A stretch of DNA of 64,000 bases, from positions 36,026 through 100,025 of the forward strand of contig NZ_JAAOLY010000020.1 of assembly GCF_011601275.1 (NCBI RefSeq), given 5' to 3'. The stretch is from Janthinobacterium lividum (GTDB lineage Bacteria; Pseudomonadota; Gammaproteobacteria; Burkholderiales; Burkholderiaceae_D). The translations under genes and the position numbers were made by a program. A model generated the notes under the pieces. That model made no database searches. It worked only from the letters and a program-made list of their open reading frames with translations, and had not been told where the DNA came from. Below, one piece after another: positions 31,443-39,978 of this stretch; the stretch's first letter is position 1, and every line of letters begins with the position of its first letter.

Positions 31443-31850
31443 ATGGGAATGACCTTGTTCACGCGCCGCTTTGCCGCCTGGATCGCCTGTTTCGCGATCC
31501 TGCTGGCGGCGCTCGCGCCATCGATTTCCCAAGCCGTCGCCAACGCCAAGCAGGAGTCCGGCTCCGGCTGGGCGGAAATCTGCTCCGTGGCCGGTATCCG
31601 TTTTGTCCAGCTTGCCCAATCCGATGGCGGCGCCGCCGATGAAAAGTCCGGCGGCAAGGCCATGCAGATGGAGCATTGCGCCTTCTGTTCCACGCATGCG
31701 GGCTCCGTCGGCCTGCCGCCGACCAGCCCCGTGCTGCCGCTGCTTGTGGCCAGCGGCACGGCCATTTTCCCATCCCTGTACTACCAGTCACCCGCACCAC
31801 TGTTCATCTGGTCCACGGCGCAATCGCGCGCGCCGCCCGCTCTCGTCTGA
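31443..31850 (+). CDS. DUF2946 protein with Cys/His metal-type motif
   Basis: A 135-aa protein with an N-terminal hydrophobic segment (FAAWIACFAILLAALAPSIS, signal or anchor). A central MQMEHCAFCSTHAG motif carries His78, Cys79, Cys82 and His85, plus Met residues, a likely soft-metal site. A second hydrophobic segment follows. DUF2946 proteins commonly neighbour TonB receptors and copper-related genes. The next gene is a TonB receptor 77 bp downstream. The function is not established; copper handling is inferred. Confidence 0.8.
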   Translation: MGMTLFTRRFAAWIACFAILLAALAPSISQAVANAKQESGSGWAEICSVAGIRFVQLAQSDGGAADEKSGGKAMQMEHCAFCSTHAGSVGLPPTSPVLPLLVASGTAIFPSLYYQSPAPLFIWSTAQSRAPPALV

Positions 31851-31927
31851 GTTTTTGCATTTTCAATGCTGGCGTTGTCCACCTTGCGGTGTGACGCGCC
31901 GCATCCGCACACTTATACGAGAATCAC

Positions 31928-34051
31928 ATGAACAAGAAATTATTGGTGCTGGCCGTCGCCATCACCGTGGCCTACCCGTGCGCACAAGCGCAGCAACCTG
32001 ACCAAGCCGACCACGCCATCGACACGGTCGTCGTTTCCGGCTCGCGCGCGCAATCGTGGCTGTCCGAGACGCCGCAAGCGATCGGCGTCGTCAATGCCAA
32101 AACCCTGGAACGCGACAAGCCCAAGACCATGGGCGATATCCTCAACCGCATCGCCGGCGTGTACTGGAACGACCTGGGCAACGAGCAGCACAGCATGAGC
32201 ATCCGCCAGCCCATCGGCACGAATGCCGTCTACCAGTACCTGGAAGACGGCATTCCCATCCGCCCGCTGGGCGTCTTCAACCATAACTCGCTCAACGAAA
32301 TGAACATGGGGGGCGCCAGCGGCGTGGAAGTGGTGAAGGGCGCCGCCTCCTCGCTGTACGGCAGCAATGCCGTCGGCGGCGCCGTCAATTTCCTCACGGC
32401 CGGCGCCAGCGTGACGCCGACGGCAAGCGTGGGCGTGCGGCGCGACAACGTGGGCGGATTCACTCGTTACGACACGGCCGCCAGCGATACCTGGGGCCCG
32501 CTGGGATTGCGCTTTTCCCACTACAGTTCGCGCCGTTCGCGCGACAACTGGCAAGAGTACAGCTATGGCGACAAGGATTCGTTCTCGCTGCGCGCCGACT
32601 ATGCGCTCAGCCCCACGTCCCAGCTGCGCGCCACCATCGTCCACACGGATCTCGATGCGGCCATGACGGGCAGCCTGTTCGAGAACGATTACCGCAATAA
32701 TCCCGGCAAGAGCCTGAACACGTTTAGCTACCGCAAGGACAAGACCACGCGCATGAACCTGGCGTGGGAGGGTGCGACGACGGCCAATGGCACGAGCACC
32801 GTCACCGTGTTTACGCGCAAGAACGACCATGGGCAGCTTCCCGCGTACTCCATCGGCAGCTGCGCGGGACTGTTGTGCAAGGGCGTCATCAACAACAACC
32901 ACGTCTATTCGCTGGGGCTGGACGTGAAGCACCAGCAGGAATTCGCGTGGCTGCGCTCGCGCCTGGTCGCCGGCGTCTACGTGGACCAGAGCGACAATCC
33001 CTTTGTCAGCGATAACCTGTCCATCGTGCGCGATGCGGCCACGGGCCGCTATCTGCGCTATACCCTGGCCAATGCGTCCAATCCGCAGGGCGTGCGCGAC
33101 TACCAGACGGATATCCTCAACACGGCCGTCTTCGCGCAGTGGGAATTTACGCCGCTGGCCGGCACGCGCGTGGTGCTGGGCGGCCGCTCGGACGCCATCC
33201 GCTACGACTACCATAACAAGCTGGCGCCGGGCGGCAGCGTCAATTACGGCGCGCCCGACGAGTCGCGCAGCTTTTCGCATGTGAGCCCGAAGCTGGGCGC
33301 CACCTACGCCATCGGCCATGCGGGCAGCGCGTATGCGAACGTCAGCCAGGGTTTCACGCCGCCCGAAGTGAGCCAGCTGTATGGCAAGACGGGCATCGCC
33401 GACTTGCAGCCGTCCGTCTACAACAACTATGAACTGGGCTTGCGCTGGGCCTTTTTGCAGGGCCGCTTGAAACTCGATACTGCCCTGTACCGGCTCGACG
33501 GGCGCGACACCATCGTCAGCTACACGCTTTCGCCGGGGAATAGCGAAAACCGCAATGCGGGGCGCACGCGCAGCGAAGGGCTGGAGCTGGGCCTGAACTA
33601 CGACAGCGGCCAGTTCGACGCCCGCTTCGCCACGGCCATCGCGCGCCACCGCTACCTGCGCTACCAGGTGTCCTCCACTCTCGATTACAGCGGCCGCAGC
33701 ATGCCGCAGGCGCCGCGCGACATCACCTCGTTCGAGATCGGCTACAAGCCCGTGGCCGGCTCGCGTATCGCGCTCGAAGCCGTGCACCAGGGCCGCTACT
33801 GGATGAACAATGCCAACACGGTGGAGTACAAGGGCCATGCGCTGCTGAATGTGCGCGCCAGCTATCAGCTCGCGCGCGGGCTGGAAGCGTGGGCGCAGGT
33901 GCGCAACCTCGCCGACAAACGCTATGCCGATTCGGCCAGCAGCAGTTACTCGGGCACGGGCAGTTACGCGGCCAATACGCAGAACCAGTACACGCCAGGT
34001 GCGCCGCGCAGCGTGATGCTGGGCCTGTCCTATACCTATACCGCACTGTGA
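31928..34051 (+). CDS. TonB-dependent outer-membrane receptor
   Basis: A 707-aa receptor: signal peptide (KLLVLAVAITVAYPCAQA), TonB box-like IDTVVVSGSRA, a plug domain (LNRIAGVYWNDLG, GAASSLYGSNAVGGAVNFLT), and a 22-strand barrel ending in a strand with LGLSYTYTAL. It imports a chelated metal or other bulky ligand. The flanking DUF2946 gene and PepSY protein (9 bp on) suggest a metal complex such as a ferric siderophore or copper. The ligand is not readable from sequence. Confidence 0.9.
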   Translation: MNKKLLVLAVAITVAYPCAQAQQPDQADHAIDTVVVSGSRAQSWLSETPQAIGVVNAKTLERDKPKTMGDILNRIAGVYWNDLGNEQHSMSIRQPIGTNAVYQYLEDGIPIRPLGVFNHNSLNEMNMGGASGVEVVKGAASSLYGSNAVGGAVNFLTAGASVTPTASVGVRRDNVGGFTRYDTAASDTWGPLGLRFSHYSSRRSRDNWQEYSYGDKDSFSLRADYALSPTSQLRATIVHTDLDAAMTGSLFENDYRNNPGKSLNTFSYRKDKTTRMNLAWEGATTANGTSTVTVFTRKNDHGQLPAYSIGSCAGLLCKGVINNNHVYSLGLDVKHQQEFAWLRSRLVAGVYVDQSDNPFVSDNLSIVRDAATGRYLRYTLANASNPQGVRDYQTDILNTAVFAQWEFTPLAGTRVVLGGRSDAIRYDYHNKLAPGGSVNYGAPDESRSFSHVSPKLGATYAIGHAGSAYANVSQGFTPPEVSQLYGKTGIADLQPSVYNNYELGLRWAFLQGRLKLDTALYRLDGRDTIVSYTLSPGNSENRNAGRTRSEGLELGLNYDSGQFDARFATAIARHRYLRYQVSSTLDYSGRSMPQAPRDITSFEIGYKPVAGSRIALEAVHQGRYWMNNANTVEYKGHALLNVRASYQLARGLEAWAQVRNLADKRYADSASSSYSGTGSYAANTQNQYTPGAPRSVMLGLSYTYTAL

Positions 34052-34059
34052 GGATGGCC

Positions 34060-35394
34060 ATGGACGATTTCACCTTTCTCATCGCGCGGCGCAAAAGCCT
34101 GTACTGGCGCATCCACTTCTGGGCCGCGCTGATCGCCTCGCCATTCGCGCTGGTGGCCACCCTGACGGGCATGTTGTATGTGTTCACGCCGCAGATCGAG
34201 GCAAGGCTGTACCAGCACCTCGACCATGTGGCGCCGCAGGCGTCCATGCTGCCGCTGGACACCGCCGTGGCGGCAGCGGAGCGGGCGGCGCCGCGTGGCT
34301 GGACGGTGCAGCACGTGGTGCCGCCGTTTCAGCAGGACGATGCGGTGCAGGTGGCGTTCGCGCCGCCCGGCGGCGCGCAGGATGAACATGCGGGTCATGG
34401 CGGACATGCTGCGCCGGCCAAGCCGAAATTCGGCCTGCCCGCGCAAGCCATCGTCGTCTACGTGAACCCTTACGATGCGCGCGTGCTGGGCAGCCTGGCC
34501 AGCAGCGAGCGCTTTGGCAACTGGGCGAAAAAGCTGCATTCGCGCCTGCTGCAAAATGATGGCTGGCGCTGGATGATCGAGCTGGCCGCCAGCTGGCTGA
34601 TGGTGATGCTGGTGACGGGCGTGGTGCTGTGGTGGCCGCGCGGCGCGCAATCGGGCTTGCCGAAGCGGGGCGCGCGCGGTCGCAATGGCTGGCGCCAGTG
34701 GCATGCTTTTCTTGGCGTGGCGCTTGGCATCGTCAGCGTCGTGATCCTGACGACGGGGCTGACGTGGAGCCAGCAGGCGGGCGGGCGCATCCGCGCGCTG
34801 CGCGACGTCAGCGGCCAGGCGCCGCCGCCCGTGCCGCGCAGCCTGCATTCGCGCGAGGAGGGCGCGCCGCTCGACTGGCAGGATGCGTGGCAGGTGGCGC
34901 GCAGCCATGCGCCCGCCATCGCCGTGCAGCTGACGGCGCCGGCCAACCAGGACGATGTGTGGCGCGCCACGATGGCCGACCGCAGCCAGCCCACCTTGCG
35001 CTTCGACCTGCAGTTCGACGCTTACAGCGGCAAGCCTTTGTACTATGCGGGGTGGGAAGCGCAGACGGCGTTCGGCAAAGCCACGGCCATCGGCATCCCG
35101 TTTCATCGCGGCGAGTTCGGCTGGTGGAACCAGGCCTTGCTGCTGGTGTTTGGCGCCAGCATGCTGTTCTCGCTGGTGTCGGGCTGGGTGATGTTTTTCA
35201 AGCGGCGTTTGCCAGGCTCGCTGGGCTTGCCCAAGCTGCTGCCGGGCGCCTGGAGTTCGCCGTCCGCGCTGGCCTGGCTGGCGGCGGTGCTCATGTGCGC
35301 GCTGATGCCGCTGCTGCTCGTTTCCGGCGGCATGTTGCTGCTGCTGGAGCTGGTCCTTGCACGGGCTAGCCGCCGACGATGGGCTGCGCGATGA
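34060..35394 (+). CDS. PepSY-associated TM-helix protein (possible ferric/cupric reductase)
   Basis: A 444-aa inner-membrane protein with four or five helices. The first (WAALIASPFALVATLTGMLY) carries the PepSY_TM signature; others lie at ~180, ~230 and ~370-435, around large periplasmic PepSY parts. A His-rich insertion at ~109-116 (EHAGHGGH; His110, 113, 116) could bind metal. Such proteins beside TonB receptors are thought to reduce metal-siderophore complexes. AGG is 5 nt before ATG 34060. The gene overlaps the convergent membrane-protein gene by 29 bp. Confidence 0.85.
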   Translation: MDDFTFLIARRKSLYWRIHFWAALIASPFALVATLTGMLYVFTPQIEARLYQHLDHVAPQASMLPLDTAVAAAERAAPRGWTVQHVVPPFQQDDAVQVAFAPPGGAQDEHAGHGGHAAPAKPKFGLPAQAIVVYVNPYDARVLGSLASSERFGNWAKKLHSRLLQNDGWRWMIELAASWLMVMLVTGVVLWWPRGAQSGLPKRGARGRNGWRQWHAFLGVALGIVSVVILTTGLTWSQQAGGRIRALRDVSGQAPPPVPRSLHSREEGAPLDWQDAWQVARSHAPAIAVQLTAPANQDDVWRATMADRSQPTLRFDLQFDAYSGKPLYYAGWEAQTAFGKATAIGIPFHRGEFGWWNQALLLVFGASMLFSLVSGWVMFFKRRLPGSLGLPKLLPGAWSSPSALAWLAAVLMCALMPLLLVSGGMLLLLELVLARASRRRWAAR

Positions 35395-36766
35395 TCCAGA
35401 GACTGAGCAAAGTGTAGGCGATCATCAGCGCCAGCATCGGATACTGGCTGCGCAGGGCCTCGCGGCGGCTGGCGTACAGGCGCAGCGCGCAGACGTGGGC
35501 CAGCCAGACGGCCGCCACGTGGCCGGCGACGATGGCGAAGAGCGATACGTACCACACCACCTTGGCGTCGACGATGCCAAGGCGGATGAAGTACAGCTTC
35601 GTGCCGAACAGGTCCCAGCCCAGGCCCAGAGGGTCCGACGCCAGCGGAATCAGATACTGGCCTGCCATCGCCAGGAAGGAAAGGTAATGGGCGAAATGGT
35701 AGGCGATGGCGATCGGCACCAGGGTCAGCACGAAGTGGCCAGCCACGCGCAGCAGGGGCAGGGCCGGCTGGCCATCGCTGGTGCCGCAGCGGGCGATCAG
35801 CACGCAAAACAGCAGGAACACCAGCAGGAACAGGGCCGGCATCAGCAGCAGGGCGGCCGTGGTGATCCAGGCCAGCGCGCCCGGCGCCACGGCGAGGACG
35901 GCGTCGACGATGTCATACCACGTTTGCGTTTCCAACATGCCGTCGAAACTGACGGACGCCAGCATCAGGACCACCAGCACCAGGCAGGCGGGTCGCACGG
36001 GTTCCGCCGTCAGCAATCCCGCCGCGTATGGGCGCACGTAGCAGGCGCCGTCGCGGAATGCCACGGGCGCAAAGCGCGCCAGCAGGCCGAAGACGACGCT
36101 GAACACTTCCACATGGCGCAGCCAGGCGGCGCGGCCGAACAGCGCCATGCCCACCCATGTGCAAGCCGAATACAGCAGCATGCTCCACGCGAGCCTGGCC
36201 GGCTGTTCGCTGCCTTCCCAGTTCAGCTCCATCCAGATAAAGCAGAAAAACAGGATGGCGGCCGGCCATCTGTCGAGCCAGCGGGGCCAGCTGAGCGGCG
36301 CGCGCCAGCGGGGAAACAGCTGCTGCGCCGCGCGCGCCACGCTGTCGAGCGGATTGACCAGTGCCCACAGGTCACCCACCAGTGCCGAGACATACGCCAT
36401 GCCTACCCACCAGATGGCCCACACCATGGCGGGCGCGATATTTTTCACGGGATTCTGCACGCCCACCAGCCCCGCCACGATCACCAGGACATACAGGGCC
36501 AGTACCAGCAGGCGCAGCGCGAAGGCGATGACGTCCGCGCCGGGAATGCGCCGCAGGAGCAGGCGCGCATAGTCGCCCCGGTACCGCGCGCCGGCATCAT
36601 CGCGGCGCCACAGGGCCAGGAAGGCAAACGACAGCGCCACTGTCAACGCCGCGCCGGTGAGATAGAGCCATAGCGGCAAGGGCAGGTCGTAGCGCTGGCC
36701 AAAGCCGTGCGCATGGGCGATGCCTGGAGCGGCCAACAGGCCGGCAGCGGCGGCGCGCCCCATCAT
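35366..36766 (-). CDS. Polytopic membrane protein (family sometimes labelled fenitrothion hydrolase)
   Basis: A 466-aa protein with a signal-like start (AAAAGLLAAPGIAHAHGFGQ) and around ten membrane helices. The mature N-terminus HAHGFGQRYDLPLPLWLY is a recognisable family motif. To my recollection some databases call relatives fenitrothion hydrolase, but I would not transfer that activity. The start overlaps the stop of the cupredoxin-like gene (ATGA), so the two are made together. A His-containing periplasmic N-terminus next to a cupredoxin-like partner suggests metal or redox work. Function unknown. Confidence 0.7.
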   Translation of the reverse strand: MMGRAAAAGLLAAPGIAHAHGFGQRYDLPLPLWLYLTGAALTVALSFAFLALWRRDDAGARYRGDYARLLLRRIPGADVIAFALRLLVLALYVLVIVAGLVGVQNPVKNIAPAMVWAIWWVGMAYVSALVGDLWALVNPLDSVARAAQQLFPRWRAPLSWPRWLDRWPAAILFFCFIWMELNWEGSEQPARLAWSMLLYSACTWVGMALFGRAAWLRHVEVFSVVFGLLARFAPVAFRDGACYVRPYAAGLLTAEPVRPACLVLVVLMLASVSFDGMLETQTWYDIVDAVLAVAPGALAWITTAALLLMPALFLLVFLLFCVLIARCGTSDGQPALPLLRVAGHFVLTLVPIAIAYHFAHYLSFLAMAGQYLIPLASDPLGLGWDLFGTKLYFIRLGIVDAKVVWYVSLFAIVAGHVAAVWLAHVCALRLYASRREALRSQYPMLALMIAYTLLSLWIIAQPIVGG

Positions 36767-37191
36767 CGCGGCAGCACTTCCAGGTACATCAGGGGCGCCT
36801 CGCGGTGGTGCTTGTGCTGCTTGTCCTTGCCCTCCGTTTGCGCGCCATAGCCGTGCGCGGACACGGGGAAGCGTCCCGGCACCGCAGCGTCGATACGCAT
36901 GGCTTTTGTTTCGCCCGGCTTGACCGTCAGCAGCTGGTCGTAGCCATGCAAGTGGATATTGACTATTTCGTCGGTAGTCCAATCGAGCGTGATTGTATCG
37001 TGTTGTTTGACCCTTATCGTCGGCGGTTTGGCGGCGATTTTGCGCTGCGCGATGGCCAGCGCCGCACGCTGTTGCGGCAACTGCCGGCTGGCCGCCAGAC
37101 CGCTCTGCGACTGGCTTTGCGCCGACATGCACAGCAGGAAAATGGCCAGGCCCAGGCCGGCAAGGGAAGGGCGGAGCGAATATTTTTTCAT
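36763..37191 (-). CDS. Cupredoxin-like periplasmic protein
   Basis: A 142-aa exported protein with a signal peptide (LAGLGLAIFLLCMSAQSQSQ) and a short Gln/Ala-rich linker. The cupredoxin-type beta-sandwich has RVKQHDTITLDW, NIHLHGYD, VKPGETKAMRIDAAVPG and a late SAHG. Two His in the expected region could bind copper, but the normal Cys ligand of type-1 sites is absent, so a non-blue or structural fold is likely. It is first of a two-gene operon with the polytopic protein. Confidence 0.72.
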   Translation of the reverse strand: MKKYSLRPSLAGLGLAIFLLCMSAQSQSQSGLAASRQLPQQRAALAIAQRKIAAKPPTIRVKQHDTITLDWTTDEIVNIHLHGYDQLLTVKPGETKAMRIDAAVPGRFPVSAHGYGAQTEGKDKQHKHHREAPLMYLEVLPR

Positions 37192-37312
37192 GCTTAAATT
37201 CTAGGAAAGATTTCCAGTATTGGCCATTTGAAAAAAAGCGCCAGTTTCAAAAAGTGCGGACGTAGAATGATCGGCGCGGATCCGACGACACCTGGAAAAG
37301 GCGGGGGAGATG

Positions 37313-38491
37313 ATGACAAATAAAAAAGCGATGTTGGCATTGGCCGTGACATGCATGGCGGCGTTGCCCGCGACGGCCGAAATCCTCGCCATGGTCAATT
37401 ACGAGAGCAAGGCGCCCGAGTCATTGAAGTCGCTGAAAAGCCCCGTCGCGCCGCCGTCGCGCAAGGAAGGCATCGCCATCATCGATGTCGATCCTGAGTC
37501 GAAAAACTTCGGCAAGATCGTGCGCGACATTCCCCTGCCGCCGGACCTGGTGGCGCACCATATTTTTTATAACCACGACATGAGCAAGGCCTACATCACG
37601 GCGCTGGGCAAGACGCAGCTGCGCGTGATGGACATGCGCCACAAGGACTTGCCGATCAAGGTGATCGAGGTGCCGACTTGCCAGGTGGGCGAGGACATCG
37701 TCTTTTCGGATGACCGCAAGCGCTGGTACTTGAGCTGCATGGGTTCGCAGGCGATGCTGGAAGGCGACGCCGTGCACGACAAGCCGGGGCGCACCGTCAA
37801 GCTGCCGGCGCCATATCCGCATGGCCTGGCCGTCCACGACGGCATCGACCGCACCCTGCTGACGAGCACCATCCGCCCCACGGACCTGGGCGACGCGGGT
37901 GAAGTGATCAGCGTGGTGGAAACGAGCACGGGCAAGGTGCTGGGCACGCACAAACTGTCGAAAAAGCCGTCGCCGTCGGGCGAAGCGCCGGTGGAAGTGC
38001 TGTTCGTCCCAGGCAGCAATCCGCCCGTCGCCTACGTCGCCAATATGTACGGCGGCACCGTGTGGACGGCCACGTGGAATCCGACGACAAAGGATTTCGA
38101 CACGGCCCAGGTGCATGACTTTGCGGAGCAAAAGGCGGGCGTGCCGCTGGAACTGTATTTCAACAAGGGCGCTACGCGCCTGTACCTGACGACGGCCAAG
38201 CCGGGCCACCTGCATATCTTCGACCTGACGGGCGGCATCGGCAAGCCACGGCTGGTGAAATCGATTCCCGCAGCCGAAGGCGCGCACCACGTGGCGTTCA
38301 ACAGAGATGGCCGCTATGCCTTCGTGCAGAATGCGCTGCTCAACCTGCCGGGCATGAGCGATGGCAGCATCACCGTCATCGACATGAAAAAGGAGGCGGT
38401 GGCGGGCAGTGTCGATACCCTGAAAAACAAGGGTCTCAATCCGAACAGCATCGTGCTGCTGCCGAAGTGGAATGACTTCATGGGACATTGA
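37313..38491 (+). CDS. YncE-like secreted beta-propeller protein
   Basis: A 392-aa exported protein with a signal peptide (KAMLALAVTCMAALPATA) and repeated propeller blades of the YncE/lactonase type: IAIIDVDPES, AYITALGKTQLRVMDM, AYVANMYGGTVWTATW, RLYLTTAKPGHLHIFDLT. Two Cys (VPTCQVGEDI, YLSCMG) may pair. Such propellers are often periplasmic proteins of redox or metal clusters. ATG 37310 and ATG 37313 are adjacent; 37313 has better spacing from GGAG. It is divergent from the cupredoxin-like gene across 121 bp. Confidence 0.8.
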   Translation: MTNKKAMLALAVTCMAALPATAEILAMVNYESKAPESLKSLKSPVAPPSRKEGIAIIDVDPESKNFGKIVRDIPLPPDLVAHHIFYNHDMSKAYITALGKTQLRVMDMRHKDLPIKVIEVPTCQVGEDIVFSDDRKRWYLSCMGSQAMLEGDAVHDKPGRTVKLPAPYPHGLAVHDGIDRTLLTSTIRPTDLGDAGEVISVVETSTGKVLGTHKLSKKPSPSGEAPVEVLFVPGSNPPVAYVANMYGGTVWTATWNPTTKDFDTAQVHDFAEQKAGVPLELYFNKGATRLYLTTAKPGHLHIFDLTGGIGKPRLVKSIPAAEGAHHVAFNRDGRYAFVQNALLNLPGMSDGSITVIDMKKEAVAGSVDTLKNKGLNPNSIVLLPKWNDFMGH

Positions 38492-38565
38492 AAGACGCAT
38501 TCGGCTAGAATGAAAGGGCGCGGCCAGGCTCGTTGCCACAGGCCGCACCTTTGCAATGGCTGAAC

Positions 38566-38958
38566 ATGATATTCATCGACTTCCCCGCCTTGTCCGTGCT
38601 GGCCGCCGCTTCGGCCACGATCACAAAAAAATGCAGCTGCTGCGCCGTTCCGCTCGACGCCTGGCAGCGCCTGCCCACTTCGCTGGAGCTGGACCGCTTC
38701 GAAGAAATCGGCACCCTGCGCGAAGATCCGTACGAGGAACCGACGTTCGCCGAGTTCCACCCGCAGGGCACGCGCTACGACAGCGTCGATGCGCCCATCG
38801 CGCCGCGCTTTTATCCCGCGAACCTGAGCCAGGTGGCCCGCTGCCTGAACTGCGGCCGCCACTACCTGCGCTACAACGAGGCGGGCGGCTATTTCACGGA
38901 GCTGCGCATCCGCGCGCTGCGCCCGGAATTGCTGGCCGACGCGCCGCTGTCAAAGTGA
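38566..38958 (+). CDS. Small Cys-pair (zinc-ribbon-like) protein, unknown
   Basis: A 130-aa protein. CSCC near residue 25 and CLNCGRHYLRYNEAGGYF near residue 98 make a plausible split zinc site. The middle is acidic with LELDRFEEIGTLREDPYEE. No family was recognised. The start is uncertain: ATG 38566 has no clear ribosome binding site and an in-frame TTG lies 33 nt upstream. A competing overlapping frame on the same strand was rejected because it is Arg/Ala-rich shadow sequence. It ends 3 bp from the convergent LysR gene. Confidence 0.6.
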   Translation: MIFIDFPALSVLAAASATITKKCSCCAVPLDAWQRLPTSLELDRFEEIGTLREDPYEEPTFAEFHPQGTRYDSVDAPIAPRFYPANLSQVARCLNCGRHYLRYNEAGGYFTELRIRALRPELLADAPLSK

Positions 38959-38961
38959 GGG

Positions 38962-39876
38962 CTACAGGCTTTCCTTGACGTGCGCGATGCCGTGTTCATC
39001 GTAGATCGAGTACACGGCGGCGAGGATGTTTTCCAGCTCGGGCGAGCGGTCCCTATGCCGCATGCTGAATAAGATGGGCGAGAACGCATGCTTGTCGTCC
39101 AGCTTGCGGTACACGACGTTCCGGTGATGCATGGCCTGCACGCTTTCCGGCACGATGGAGATGCCCTGGCCGGCCGCCACCAGTCCCATGGAAATCTGCA
39201 GCTCGCGCACTTCCGTCACGGGGCCGGGCGTGACGTTGCCTTCGCTGAACATGGCCAGCACCTGGTCGGCAAAGCTGGGGCGGGGCGCTTTCGGATACAC
39301 GAGCAGGGTTTCATGAATCAGGTCAGTCAGGCGCAATCCGCCTTCTCCCTTGGCCAGCCGGTGGCCGGGCGGCAGGGCCACCACCAGCCGCTCCTCGCGC
39401 AGCAGGATGCGGCGGATGCTGGGGTCTTCGCTTTTCAATCGCCCGAAGCCCACGTCGATGCGGCCTTCCTTCAGGGCCTTCAACTGCTGCACCGTCGTCA
39501 TTTCATGCAAGGTCACGTCGACCTCGGGATGGCGCTCGCAAAAGCGGTGCACGATGTCGGGCAATTCGCCATACAGGGTCGAGGCGACAAAGCCGATCGA
39601 CAGCGTGCGTTCCAGCTTGCCCACGCGCTGCGTCATCGCCTGCAAGTCGCGCACCTGGTCGAGCAGGGGCCGCGCATGGGCGAGGAAAAACTCGCCCGCT
39701 TCCGTCAGCCGCAAGGGGCGCGAACCTTTTTCGATCAGCGCCACGCCCAGCGTTTCTTCCAGCTGCTGCATCTGGCGGCTCAGCGGCGGCTGCGCGATGT
39801 GCAGGCGAGCGGCGGCCCGCGTGAAGTTCCTTTCTTCTGCGACCGCTACAAAGTAGCGCAAGTGCCGTAATTCCAT
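38962..39876 (-). CDS. catR: CatR/BenM-like LysR activator of the catechol branch
   Basis: A 304-aa LTTR of the CatM/BenM/CatR group: MELRHLRYFVAVAEERNFTR and HIAQPPLSRQMQQLEETLGV are near-canonical for this subgroup. It is divergent from catB-catC-pcaD. AAGG is 7 nt before ATG 39876; the ATG two codons upstream is too close to it. cis,cis-Muconate is the expected inducer. An ATAC-N7-GTAT box lies 5 bp from its start codon, so it should repress itself while activating catB. Confidence 0.88.
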   Translation of the reverse strand: MELRHLRYFVAVAEERNFTRAAARLHIAQPPLSRQMQQLEETLGVALIEKGSRPLRLTEAGEFFLAHARPLLDQVRDLQAMTQRVGKLERTLSIGFVASTLYGELPDIVHRFCERHPEVDVTLHEMTTVQQLKALKEGRIDVGFGRLKSEDPSIRRILLREERLVVALPPGHRLAKGEGGLRLTDLIHETLLVYPKAPRPSFADQVLAMFSEGNVTPGPVTEVRELQISMGLVAAGQGISIVPESVQAMHHRNVVYRKLDDKHAFSPILFSMRHRDRSPELENILAAVYSIYDEHGIAHVKESL

Positions 39877-39880
39877 CTTC

Positions 39881-39917
39881 ATACCTTTCAGGTATAGGTT
39901 TGATACCAACTCGGTGT
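39881..39917. promoter_or_regulatory. Tandem CatM/BenM-type operators between catR and catB
   Basis: Site 1 is ATAC-CTTTCAG-GTAT (39881-39895 with one outer base), an exact ATAC-N7-GTAT consensus. Site 2 is ATAC-CAACTCG-GTGT (39903-39917), one mismatch. Their centres are 22 bp apart, i.e. the same face of the helix. Relative to the start predicted near 39953 they fall around -65 and -43, the usual LTTR recognition and activation positions. Confidence 0.8.
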
Positions 39918-39946
39918 TGGACGTGGCGAGATTCGGGGAATATCGT
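39917..39946 (+). promoter_or_regulatory. Probable catB promoter
   Basis: TTGGAC (39917-39922) and TATCGT (39941-39946) with an 18-bp spacer. The weak -10 fits an activator-dependent promoter, and operator site 2 abuts the -35. Confidence 0.5.
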
Positions 39947-39978
39947 GTCACCACTCCACAGAATTATACGGAATAAAT

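Noticed and set aside
31940..33838. 632-aa minus-strand frame over the TonB receptor
   Set aside because: Shadow frame; the plus strand has signal peptide, plug and barrel.
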